NCBI GenBank assembly: GCA_934486755.1
Contig: CAKSQT010000001.1
Location: 13,250-77,249 of the forward strand
Source of the DNA: an uncultured Eubacteriales bacterium
GTDB taxonomy: Bacteria > Bacillota > Clostridia > Oscillospirales > Acutalibacteraceae
Length of the DNA stretch: 64,000 bases
Reading direction: 5' to 3'
In this document: positions 7,657 to 16,421 of the stretch, one piece after another
Layout: every line of letters begins with the position of its first letter
How positions within the stretch are numbered: the first letter of the stretch is position 1
Translations under genes and position numbers: made by a program
Notes under the pieces: model-generated
Seen by the model: only the letters and a program-made list of their open reading frames with translations
What the model was told of the DNA's origin: nothing
The model's database searches: none

Positions 7657-9078
7657 TCACCTATCCGACTGCGATTTTACGGAGTATTCGTGCGGAGTCA
7701 TTCCGACGTTTCTTTTAAACACCTGCCCGAAGTAGAGGGGATTTTGAAATCCGACCTTGTAGGACACCTCTTTGACGGAATATCTGCCCTTCGCAAAAAG
7801 CTCTTTTGCCTTGTTTATACGAAAATCCGTCACATAATCCTTGAAATTTTTGCCTGTGTCACGCTTGAAAATACGGCTGAAATGCGCCGTGCTTATGCAC
7901 AGATGGTCGCTTAGCGTATTGAGTGAAATTTCGCTGCCGTAGTTATTATTTATATATTCAATAGCCTTTGTGATAACCGCGGAATCGCCGTTGGTGCGTT
8001 CAAACCGCAGGGAACGCATTTCCTTGAATATATCCTTAAAATCGTCCCTTATTCTCGCCGATTCAAGGCTGTGTTTTATTTTTTGCACCTTATCGCGGTC
8101 CTCGTTTACGGCAGACTTCAAAATTTCATCCGCCACGGAGCGTATTCTGTTAAAGGAAAGCGAATACATCATTATTTTTTCGGCGTCCTTCACGCCTTCG
8201 CCGTTCTTGGCAAGGGCTCGGTCCAGATAAAGCTCGGTGAAATACCTATCGTTCTGAACGTATATATCGCACACATTGTCAAGCGGTATGCAGTTATAGG
8301 AAAATTCCGCCCGGCAGGCAATTTTAACGTTCTTTTTAAGTTCGTTTAAATAGTCGGTCATTTTGCGGTAGGAAACGCTGTCCATTCGTGAAAAAACTAT
8401 CACCAGCACCGCGTTTTTACTGTTTCCGACCACCGTAAACGCCTTGAAAAATTCATTTTCCATATCCGCGAAATCGTCCCAAATTCTATAAGGGTCATCG
8501 CTTTTAATCTCGCCCGACGCCGCGCTGAAATGCACAAGCTCGGCATTTTTTTCAAGTATTTCGGGGTCTTGATTTTCAATAGCCTTTCTGAACGCTTGAA
8601 GGCTCATTTCGCCGTAATAGTAGTTTCGGATATTTTCCTTAACGCTGTTATGGAGCATTACCATTCGGTTTGAAGTGCTGATAGCAAAGTTCGTGGTCTT
8701 TTCCATTTCGTCCATACAGGCTTTAACAAGCCTTTTAAGCTCCTCAAAGTCGATAGGCTTTGAAACAAAGCCCGACGCTTTCAGGTTAATGGCTTTCTGC
8801 GCGTATTCAAACATTTGATAACCCGTTATGAAAATGAATTTTGTGCGCGGCGATTTTTCGGCGATATATTCCGCCACCGCTATACCGTCAACCTTTTTCA
8901 TACGTATATCGGTTATGATTATATCGACGCTGCTTGTTTTAAGCAGCTCGATAACCTCCTCGCCGTCGCTGAGAGACGCGACAACTTCGGCATTTTCAAA
9001 GGATTCGCCTATAAACTTGCTTATACCGTTTCTTATTAACTTTTCGTCGTCACAGACGGCTATACGGTATTTATACAA
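7657..9078 (-). CDS. YesN-type response regulator with AraC output domain
   Basis: Residues 1-120 form a receiver domain, with VCDDE near the N-terminus, the phospho-acceptor in IIITDIRMKKVDG (Asp about 50) and FVSKP. Residues 130-360 form the helical middle region usual in YesN proteins. The last 100 residues are an AraC-type DNA-binding domain (LCISTAHFSRIFKRDTGKNF, VSYKVGFQNPLYFGQVFKRNVGMTP). I chose the TTG start at 9078 because AAAGGAG lies 8 bases before it; an in-frame TTG at 9102 lies upstream of that site. The length of about 473 residues is typical. It is paired with the kinase at 5969-7651 and likely controls the transporter and surface-enzyme operon. Confidence 0.92.
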   Translation of the reverse strand: MYKYRIAVCDDEKLIRNGISKFIGESFENAEVVASLSDGEEVIELLKTSSVDIIITDIRMKKVDGIAVAEYIAEKSPRTKFIFITGYQMFEYAQKAINLKASGFVSKPIDFEELKRLVKACMDEMEKTTNFAISTSNRMVMLHNSVKENIRNYYYGEMSLQAFRKAIENQDPEILEKNAELVHFSAASGEIKSDDPYRIWDDFADMENEFFKAFTVVGNSKNAVLVIVFSRMDSVSYRKMTDYLNELKKNVKIACRAEFSYNCIPLDNVCDIYVQNDRYFTELYLDRALAKNGEGVKDAEKIMMYSLSFNRIRSVADEILKSAVNEDRDKVQKIKHSLESARIRDDFKDIFKEMRSLRFERTNGDSAVITKAIEYINNNYGSEISLNTLSDHLCISTAHFSRIFKRDTGKNFKDYVTDFRINKAKELFAKGRYSVKEVSYKVGFQNPLYFGQVFKRNVGMTPHEYSVKSQSDR

Positions 9079-9168
9079 GAACAACACTCCTTTGCAAAGC
9101 AATTATCAATTCTATTATACAACTAAAAATGAATTTTGGGTGATGTAATTTTTGGATTTTATCACATA

Positions 9169-9194
9169 CCTCCCCTTTTTAAATAAAGGGGAGG
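9169..9194 (-). terminator. Terminator after the dockerin protein gene
   Basis: CCTCCCCTTTTTAAATAAAGGGGAGG forms a GC-rich stem with an A/T loop 25-50 bases after the stop codon of the 1825-residue dockerin gene. This separates the transporter/enzyme operon from the two-component operon. Confidence 0.65.
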
Positions 9195-9218
9195 CTTTGA
9201 GGATATTTTTTTACCGAA

Positions 9219-12200
9219 TTACAGTCCCAATATTTTTTTACGAAGCAGGTTTGCGTCGTTAGTGGTTATCTCGCCGTCGCCGTCCATATCGGCACGGGCA
9301 ATCTGCCTGTCGGTAAGCTCTACCTTGCCGAGAATGCAGTAGCGGATAAGAGTAACGTCCTTAACGGTAATTCTGCCGTCGCCGTTTACGTCGCCCATAT
9401 CGGTGCCGCCTGTGCGTTTATAGTCCTCCTCTGACATATAACGGAAATTATTTACAACGTTTACATACTGCTCGGAGGAAATTCGGTTCACAAGACTTGT
9501 GTTGTAGCACTCGTCGCTGTCGTAAGTGTTGCCGCGCAGGTACACGCCGTCGCTGCCGTCGGCATTTCCGAATTCTATGCCGTATTTCGCGTCGGCGCCG
9601 AAGTAGTTGTTTTCTATAACGAAATCGCGGCAGTAGTTCTGGTTGCCCATAACACTCATATAAGAACCGTCGTTCAATGTGTTACCCTTAAAGAGGAACG
9701 CCATTGAGGAAAGCGGGCGCAATCCGTGCATCAGCATAAACTGCCAATGACCCCAATCGGTCTGACCCTGCGCGGTATTGCCTAAGCCCTGACCGTGCAT
9801 ATAAAACGGGTCGTCAAGCGTTGCGTTTACAATACTTGTGTACCAGTTTACGCCCTCATGGGTGTTAAATATCTGACCGCCGAATTCCTTATAGGTATTG
9901 CCGTCAAACACGGTGTTGATGATAGAACCGTAGGTTCCTGCGGCGCCGCCGCTCTCATAGGAGTTATCTATGAAATATCCGTTAGAACGTGCTTTTTGAA
10001 TGGCTATAAGGGAGTTGCGGTTCGGACGTACGGCAAAAGGTTTATCCACCTTAATGTCGGAGCCTTTGTTTTCGACTATACGTCTTGTCTGACCGACGCC
10101 CTGACCGGATATAACATAAACGTCATATCCTACAAGTTGACCCGACTGATAGTTCTTATCTTTCAGGCGGTAGGTGACCTCGTCAACATTGGCGGAGCCC
10201 ATTATTGCGGCGTTATCGCCTATGAACTGCATTACGCCGCCGTCAAGCAGGTGGGTACCGTCGGTCGTGGTAACCTCGTGGTTATTTCTGCTCGATCCCT
10301 TAAATGCGACATTTTTAACGTATATCTCGCCGCTGAGCGCAAGTCCGCCGCCGTTTTCGGGATTGCGGCAATTTTCAACTATAAGCGCCTGCGTTGAAGC
10401 GCAGGGGCACCAGGAATAGAAATCACTGCCTTCAAAACGTGAAAATCTCCAATCTCCGTTTACGCCCTGAATACAACCTATATCCATCCACAGTGTAAAA
10501 TCGGAAAGTTGACCGTTTTCTACCCTGCCCATATCAAGATAGGCGGTGTTTCTGCCGTTTACTTTTCTGGTTTCGGCTTGTATGTCGTTAGCCATTTCAA
10601 CCGTAGTGTAGCCCGAGTTCTTTATCGGGGTACCGTCACCGGAGGTGGTGGCGCCCGTTAATTCCTGCAAGTGCAGGTAAACATCCTTGATGTAAACGTT
10701 TTCGGACATCTTCTGCAAACCGCTGAACGTTTTATTTGCAAAACCGCGGAATATTGATTTATGCCTTACCCCATAGAAAGCAATTCCTTCTATCGAAACG
10801 TTGCTTGTATACTGTACGTAAGCGTCAGGCGCGTCGCCCATCATCCAAGCAGTCGGGGTATACATTATTTTGGTTCGGTTTATACCCTCGCCCTTAAACA
10901 CAACGTTTTCGGGGATTGTGAGGGTGTTGGTAACACGGTAAATACCTCTCGGCAGATATACAACCCCGCCGCCGTTTTCAGCCGCGTCTATCAAAGCCGA
11001 TATTATCGACGCGGTGTCGTTCGTGGTACTGTCGCCTTTGGCGCCGTATTTTTCATCCTGAACGTTAAACACGGTCTTGCTCCAAGAATCGCGCGGAGAG
11101 GCGCCCACCGTGACCTCAAACGGTTCGGACCACGCGGTATTGTCGCCGTAGCCGTTATAAACAATGAGGTTATATTTACCGTAGGGAACGTCATTCGGAA
11201 CGGCGATTTTAACGGAATACTCGTCATCATAAAGCTCGGTTATTCCGAGGGTGCGTTTATACGTTCCGTTTGTTATTACCGCAGAGAGCTTTGTTACGTC
11301 CTGAACAAGCGCCAAGTTACTGCCCTGCGCCCTTATCCAGCCGCCCTGAGTTGCGGTTTTGCCCTCATCGGAAACGGTGAATTGGATATGAGGGTTATTG
11401 ATGTAGATAATAACATCGTCAACGGTAAGCCCCGTCATATTGGATATCTGACCCTTATTTACGGCTTTGAGCTTGACCGCGTAAACGCCCTTTTGGAAGT
11501 TCTCGGGTATTATGAATTTAACCGAAGTCGCGGTCTTTTGCTTGATTTCAAGGGTCTGAGCCTGTGCGTCGTTCCAAGTCGGCTGTGCGCCGCCCTCCGC
11601 CGCCTTCGACTGGAAGGACTGCTCGCCGATATAGGAGGCGTTAGCAGGTTCAAGCGTATTGCCAATCTGCATAATCTCAACGCCGCTTACGGTCTTGCCG
11701 ATGTTCTCGCCCGTAACGGTCACCATATCGCCGGGGTTCATTTCGGTATTACCCGAATAGAAGACCTGAATATCGTTAGGTGCTACGTTTACGTCATAGT
11801 CGCCCTTTTTGAAGGCTACGTCAACGTCGTCAACGTAATAGTCATAGGATTTCCAAGTGCTGGGCGTTCCGAAACCGAAAGCAAGTCTGCCGTATTCCAA
11901 AGGCATTCCGAAAATAGCGGAGAGCTTATTTTCGTGTTCGTCGGTAAACGATATTGAACCGCTTATTCCGTTATAGTTTATTGTAACGGTTATCCAATCG
12001 GACGCTGTAAGCGCTTCGTGGTCAAGGCTTCCCATCCAGCCTGAACCGCCGTTATTCGCGCCGTCCTGAATTGTGCTTGCCGCAACCATTGTGCCTGTCG
12101 CGTTATATCCAATACTTGTATAATTATTAACGTCAAGGAAAGAAGGCATAAAGCTCGTTCTGTTAAACGCGTTGCCTTCAAGGGTAGACGATGTAACTTT

Positions 12201-14696
12201 CATTCGGAAAGACACATTCGTCATAACGCCGCCGTTTGCCCACAGCTCGTCGCGTATGGTTATAAATCCGCCGTTGGCGCTTACCTTCATAACCTTATTC
12301 GTCGGATCGGTCGGGTCGGTTACAACCTCAAAGTTCTCGGTTCCCGTTATCTTATTTGTATCTTTGGTGAATTTTGCCCACTGCTTTAAGGAACCAGATG
12401 AAAAATCGTCGGTAAAATGGGTGGTATAATCACCTTCCTTACGGGGTTCAAAATAGTTATTAATTGCTTCTTTGAGTTCAAGTATATGCTCATAAAATCC
12501 CGAAAGTATCAGGCGGGACATATCGTCAAGTCCGTTATACTCCGCAACAGCTTGTTCCACAAGAGCGCTGTGGGACGGACGCGCGTCGGCGGCGTCAAGC
12601 GCTTCAAGAGCCGCATATTTCTGCTTAAACGCCGCAGTTTCGGCATTATCGCTCAGGAAAACCGACAGTTTAGCAGCAAATCCGTTATTCAAAAGATAAT
12701 CCTTTGCTTTTGAGTCTAACTTATTCCAATCGTCAAGCGCGCTTTCAAGAAGCAGTTTATCCGCGTCGGTCAGTTCTTCGGTTGTCTTGCCGATTAAAGA
12801 GGAATACTTAGCCTCAAACAGTCTTCCCATATCCTGCGAATCGTTAAAGGTTCCGCTGACGGTTATATTGTCAACGTCAACACCTGCGTTCTGGGATATT
12901 ATTTTCGGAGAGAGGGTAAGACCCGTACCCTCTGGGAAAGTGTAGGTTATCTTTTTAGCGGGCAGAGTTATCTGCTTTATCTCGGTATCCTCGGACAGCT
13001 CTTTATATCCGCTCTCGGCAGTATAATGCTGATAACCGTAGAGAGTCAATATATAGCTTACCGCAACCTCGCGCTTGCTTTCCCAATTTGTGTAATCAAA
13101 GGTTGCGTCAACCTTTGTCCACATATTTCTCTGCCAATTACCGAGACGGTAAGACTCATTGGCTACCCAAGCAGGGTCCTTTACCACCGTAGCGAGTTTT
13201 GAATCGTTATCTTTCGGTGTAAATGTTATTGTCTTATCAGTCGAGACGGCTTTTACAAAATATCCGCCGTCCTGCGAACGGAAGCAGATACCCGCGCCTA
13301 TGCCATTCTCCTCGTCATAAAGGAAATACAGGTTTCCCGTTCCCTTTTCAAACCTGAACGAAGCGGAAGCGTTAGCGGGCTTGTTGCCCTTAGTCCAATA
13401 CTTCTGATTAACGCCGACTGCGGACTCCTTGCCGAGAGTTACATAGTTATTAACGCCGTCCTCGGTATCCTCAAAGACATAATCCGCCGTACCCTCGGTT
13501 TTTACATATTTTTCGGTAAACCACGAATCTTCAAAATCCACGGGAGTGAATTTCGCCATATTGGTGATTACGAAATCGCCCTTTGCGTCTATCAGCGCTT
13601 TTTCGGCGGCAAGGTTCTGTTTTGCGTATTCGCTTAACTTCTCGTAGACCGACATAGCCTCGCCGAAAAGCGCTATATCTTCATCGGTCATTTTTGAGGT
13701 TTCAATTTTTAACACCTCGCCGTATTTCTGCTTATAAGCGTCTGCGTCTATCTTGGCGTTTAATTTATCGACCGCGTCCTTTTGAGCGGAAACGACCTTG
13801 CTTACATTCGCTTTTTCAAGAACGGTTTTAACATTGCTGTCAAACTTATTGTAATCGTTGTAAGCCGCTGTAACAGCTTCGGTATCGGCAAGAGTAAGAC
13901 TGTCAACCGCCTTATTAAGCACGGTGTTTTCGGCTATAAACTGCTTTGCGGTTACCGCATAGGACTCAATTTTAAGGTTGTCGAGCTTCATTGAGCCTGT
14001 TGACCTGAACATCGGCACAAGCGTAGTAATATCGGTTAAATTATCAAAACTTCTTGTTGCCTCGGCGGTATCGTCGCCCAAGGCAATTTGCGTTGAGGTT
14101 GACGACAGTTTCATAATATCGCCGCTTTGATATTTAAGCACGCCGTTTATTTTGAGCTTTATTGTGACCTTGGTTCCGTTATATGAAAACTCATATTCAT
14201 AATGAGCCTTTTTAAACGGTTCAAGCTCGGCGTAAACGCTGTTGTCCTGCGGTACCCAGAAGCAGCCGCAGAATTTATTTGCCCAGTCGCCGCCTATTTC
14301 CTTAACGGTGCCGTCGGTCATCGTCGCCTTTGTGGCGAACAGTCCGCCGTCGTTATTTCTGACGGTGTTGCCGACCGCGTTGCCGTTTTTATCGGTCAAG
14401 AAAAAATATCCCGTACCCGACACATTGGTGAGGTCGAACGAAATTTTGGTCGGCTTGTTGCCGCCACACCACCATTTATCAGCTACCTGAACGTCTTTAT
14501 CCTTTTCAACGGTGAGTGCGCCGTCGGTTATGTTTGAAGCGTTGGTCAGCTTATCGGTCGCCGCCGAAAAGTCTTCGCTTTCTATAACGTTTATCTGCTT
14601 AAAGGTCACCGTTTCGGCGGTGGCAAACAGCGGCAGATACGTAAGGCAGAGAGCTAACGCAACAAGACACGCTGTAATTTTATATGTTCTTTTCAT
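9219..14696 (-). CDS. Secreted dockerin protein with pectate-lyase-3-like beta-helix
   Basis: An 1825-residue secreted protein with a signal peptide at 1-28. The N-terminal 820 residues alternate beta-sandwich modules (GNKPTKISFDLT, YFFLTDKNGNAVG; KGNKPANASASFRF) with helical stalk segments. A further sandwich lies at about 825-1000. Two IPT/TIG-like domains follow at about 1000-1190. A right-handed beta-helix at about 1205-1740 opens with the Pectate_lyase_3 signature (YGAKGD, then GGGVVYLPRGIYRV). The last 58 residues are a type I dockerin with two calcium loops (DVNGDGRITVKD and DMDGDGEITTND). The enzyme should therefore dock on a cohesin, and one lies two genes upstream. Family knowledge suggests a polysaccharide lyase or glycosidase; the substrate is unknown. 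GGAGGG precedes the ATG. Confidence 0.9.
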   Translation of the reverse strand: MKRTYKITACLVALALCLTYLPLFATAETVTFKQINVIESEDFSAATDKLTNASNITDGALTVEKDKDVQVADKWWCGGNKPTKISFDLTNVSGTGYFFLTDKNGNAVGNTVRNNDGGLFATKATMTDGTVKEIGGDWANKFCGCFWVPQDNSVYAELEPFKKAHYEYEFSYNGTKVTIKLKINGVLKYQSGDIMKLSSTSTQIALGDDTAEATRSFDNLTDITTLVPMFRSTGSMKLDNLKIESYAVTAKQFIAENTVLNKAVDSLTLADTEAVTAAYNDYNKFDSNVKTVLEKANVSKVVSAQKDAVDKLNAKIDADAYKQKYGEVLKIETSKMTDEDIALFGEAMSVYEKLSEYAKQNLAAEKALIDAKGDFVITNMAKFTPVDFEDSWFTEKYVKTEGTADYVFEDTEDGVNNYVTLGKESAVGVNQKYWTKGNKPANASASFRFEKGTGNLYFLYDEENGIGAGICFRSQDGGYFVKAVSTDKTITFTPKDNDSKLATVVKDPAWVANESYRLGNWQRNMWTKVDATFDYTNWESKREVAVSYILTLYGYQHYTAESGYKELSEDTEIKQITLPAKKITYTFPEGTGLTLSPKIISQNAGVDVDNITVSGTFNDSQDMGRLFEAKYSSLIGKTTEELTDADKLLLESALDDWNKLDSKAKDYLLNNGFAAKLSVFLSDNAETAAFKQKYAALEALDAADARPSHSALVEQAVAEYNGLDDMSRLILSGFYEHILELKEAINNYFEPRKEGDYTTHFTDDFSSGSLKQWAKFTKDTNKITGTENFEVVTDPTDPTNKVMKVSANGGFITIRDELWANGGVMTNVSFRMKVTSSTLEGNAFNRTSFMPSFLDVNNYTSIGYNATGTMVAASTIQDGANNGGSGWMGSLDHEALTASDWITVTINYNGISGSISFTDEHENKLSAIFGMPLEYGRLAFGFGTPSTWKSYDYYVDDVDVAFKKGDYDVNVAPNDIQVFYSGNTEMNPGDMVTVTGENIGKTVSGVEIMQIGNTLEPANASYIGEQSFQSKAAEGGAQPTWNDAQAQTLEIKQKTATSVKFIIPENFQKGVYAVKLKAVNKGQISNMTGLTVDDVIIYINNPHIQFTVSDEGKTATQGGWIRAQGSNLALVQDVTKLSAVITNGTYKRTLGITELYDDEYSVKIAVPNDVPYGKYNLIVYNGYGDNTAWSEPFEVTVGASPRDSWSKTVFNVQDEKYGAKGDSTTNDTASIISALIDAAENGGGVVYLPRGIYRVTNTLTIPENVVFKGEGINRTKIMYTPTAWMMGDAPDAYVQYTSNVSIEGIAFYGVRHKSIFRGFANKTFSGLQKMSENVYIKDVYLHLQELTGATTSGDGTPIKNSGYTTVEMANDIQAETRKVNGRNTAYLDMGRVENGQLSDFTLWMDIGCIQGVNGDWRFSRFEGSDFYSWCPCASTQALIVENCRNPENGGGLALSGEIYVKNVAFKGSSRNNHEVTTTDGTHLLDGGVMQFIGDNAAIMGSANVDEVTYRLKDKNYQSGQLVGYDVYVISGQGVGQTRRIVENKGSDIKVDKPFAVRPNRNSLIAIQKARSNGYFIDNSYESGGAAGTYGSIINTVFDGNTYKEFGGQIFNTHEGVNWYTSIVNATLDDPFYMHGQGLGNTAQGQTDWGHWQFMLMHGLRPLSSMAFLFKGNTLNDGSYMSVMGNQNYCRDFVIENNYFGADAKYGIEFGNADGSDGVYLRGNTYDSDECYNTSLVNRISSEQYVNVVNNFRYMSEEDYKRTGGTDMGDVNGDGRITVKDVTLIRYCILGKVELTDRQIARADMDGDGEITTNDANLLRKKILGL

Positions 14697-14711
14697 TGCA
14701 TTATCCCTCCG

Positions 14712-16421
14712 TTAATAGAATGAAATCTTGTTATCAATATAATATTGATAAAGTTCCTTGCTTATCGGCTCGTTCCAACGTCCGCCGATGAAGTTGTCAA
14801 AATCTCCGCCGAGCGGGTCTTCGAGCTTGCGAACCGTTATATTATCCACATTAACGGTAACATTTGAGCCGTATAAGCCGATATTGCCGTATGCGGGTAT
14901 TTCAATGCGGTTTGCGTTGGTATTCTCGCTTAAATCGTCAACATAGGAAATTACTTCCTCGTCATTCCAATAAATCTTTATTGTGTTGTCAAGCAGATCC
15001 ATACGCAGATTGTTCTTCTTGCCCGAAAGTATAAGGTCGTATGCCTCGGGATCCTCGGCGTCAAGATAGTTGAGCGTTACGGTTTTAAGCGCCGTCTGAT
15101 AAGCCTTTGATTTATCGGTCATCATATTAGCGTAACCGAGGGTGAGCGTTTGGATTATCTTGGTGTGCTTGACCTGCGTTCCGTCAACCTCTTCGACAAC
15201 GGTTTGGGTTTTGCTTGAAAGAACCGCCGAATAGGACGATATGCCGTGCATTTTGTTGTATTTAAGTCTGCCGATAAGTCCGAATGTGTTGGTGTTTGTA
15301 AGCGAAATATCGCTTGGGAAGGTAATATCGCACGAAACGGAATAATCGGTCCAGTCGGTACTGCCCGCAAACCAAAGCCCGTCGCTCACTGGGGTTATAG
15401 CAAGATAGCGGTTGGTCTTATCCTTGTTAAGCTCTACCGTTGTTTCGGAAGCGGTGGTCTGCCATATCGGGTTTTCAACGCTTTCCTCGCCGTCGAACAT
15501 TGAACCGTCGGTAAAGGTCTCTCTTAACAGAATATCCTCTGTCGGCGGAAGGTCTGGCGGCAGGGTTATCTCGCTTGACGAGGAGGACGAAGAAGACGAT
15601 GACGGATTATCGGGGTCTTCGTCAAGCTGATAGCCTTCATAAGCCGTTACCTCAACGCTGAAATCGCTGAAAACGGCGGTTGCAAGGTCGCTCCTGTCGG
15701 TCGAAGAAGCGCCCAAGCCTATGTAAATATCCTTATCGAACTTCACAAACACACCCGACTGTATGGTGACCCATGACTTAGGATTGGACGGGGTGAAGTT
15801 ATATTCGGATTTAACCTTTCCTACGCCCTTGCCCGTTGTAACAAAGGTCATACGGAGCCTTATTCCGTTATCGTATCTCGGCGGCTCCTTATAGCTAAGG
15901 TTGGAGTTACAAACCTTGCCTGTTTCGGTTCTTGAAACCATAAGCATAGCCTCGGGACGTGCGTGCGCAAGCGCCATTGAGGCTCTGCCGTTAAGGCTTG
16001 AACGCAGGAGTATGCCTGCCGAGGCGGTTGTGGCAAACGCCGACCAGGAATTAAGCGTTACCTCCGCCGTAACGGTCGCCTCGTCGTCAACACGGTAGTT
16101 GAAGGGTATTTTAAGGTATGCGTAGTCAACCTGATCGCCGTCATACCAGCAGGCAAAGCTGTTGGTTTTTATTGTGTAGCGGCGGCTTGATTCGTCGCCC
16201 GATTCCTCATAGCTTCCGTCGGAGTCATCGAACACCCTTTTTGCGCCGTCGATTGTGGCATAATCCGCCTTTACCTTGGCAAATTCAAGCTGCGGGTTTA
16301 CGGATTTTGATACCGTAACCATATCCGCTTTTACATTCATAGAGATGATAAGCGCCGACGCGCAGAGTATAGCCGCTAACGCAACGCAGATTATCTTTTT
16401 TGTTCTTGAAACGTTTGTCAC
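14712..16421 (-). CDS. Secreted protein with two beta-sandwich (LamG/DUF1080-like) domains
   Basis: A 569-residue protein with an N-terminal signal or anchor segment (ICVALAAILCASALIISM). Two domains of about 220 residues each resemble the concanavalin-like fold. The first is at about 35-260 and ends in DLATAVFSDFSVEV. The second is at about 300-540 and includes WTDYSVSCDITFP, GLIGRLKYNK and VNVDNITVRKL. A Ser-rich linker of about 10 residues with a DPDNPSSSS stretch separates them. There is no dockerin or catalytic motif, so a carbohydrate-binding or structural role is likely. Its GTG start overlaps the TGA of the cohesin gene by 4 bases behind GGAGGTGAGG, so the two are translationally coupled. 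The dockerin gene starts 15 bases downstream. Confidence 0.82.
   Translation of the reverse strand: MTNVSRTKKIICVALAAILCASALIISMNVKADMVTVSKSVNPQLEFAKVKADYATIDGAKRVFDDSDGSYEESGDESSRRYTIKTNSFACWYDGDQVDYAYLKIPFNYRVDDEATVTAEVTLNSWSAFATTASAGILLRSSLNGRASMALAHARPEAMLMVSRTETGKVCNSNLSYKEPPRYDNGIRLRMTFVTTGKGVGKVKSEYNFTPSNPKSWVTIQSGVFVKFDKDIYIGLGASSTDRSDLATAVFSDFSVEVTAYEGYQLDEDPDNPSSSSSSSSSSEITLPPDLPPTEDILLRETFTDGSMFDGEESVENPIWQTTASETTVELNKDKTNRYLAITPVSDGLWFAGSTDWTDYSVSCDITFPSDISLTNTNTFGLIGRLKYNKMHGISSYSAVLSSKTQTVVEEVDGTQVKHTKIIQTLTLGYANMMTDKSKAYQTALKTVTLNYLDAEDPEAYDLILSGKKNNLRMDLLDNTIKIYWNDEEVISYVDDLSENTNANRIEIPAYGNIGLYGSNVTVNVDNITVRKLEDPLGGDFDNFIGGRWNEPISKELYQYYIDNKISFY

Noticed and set aside
10761..11957. 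A 398-codon open frame on the plus strand inside the dockerin protein gene
   Set aside because: It is antisense to a well-supported gene, has Tyr/Val/Arg-rich composition typical of a shadow frame, and has no domain or convincing ribosome site.
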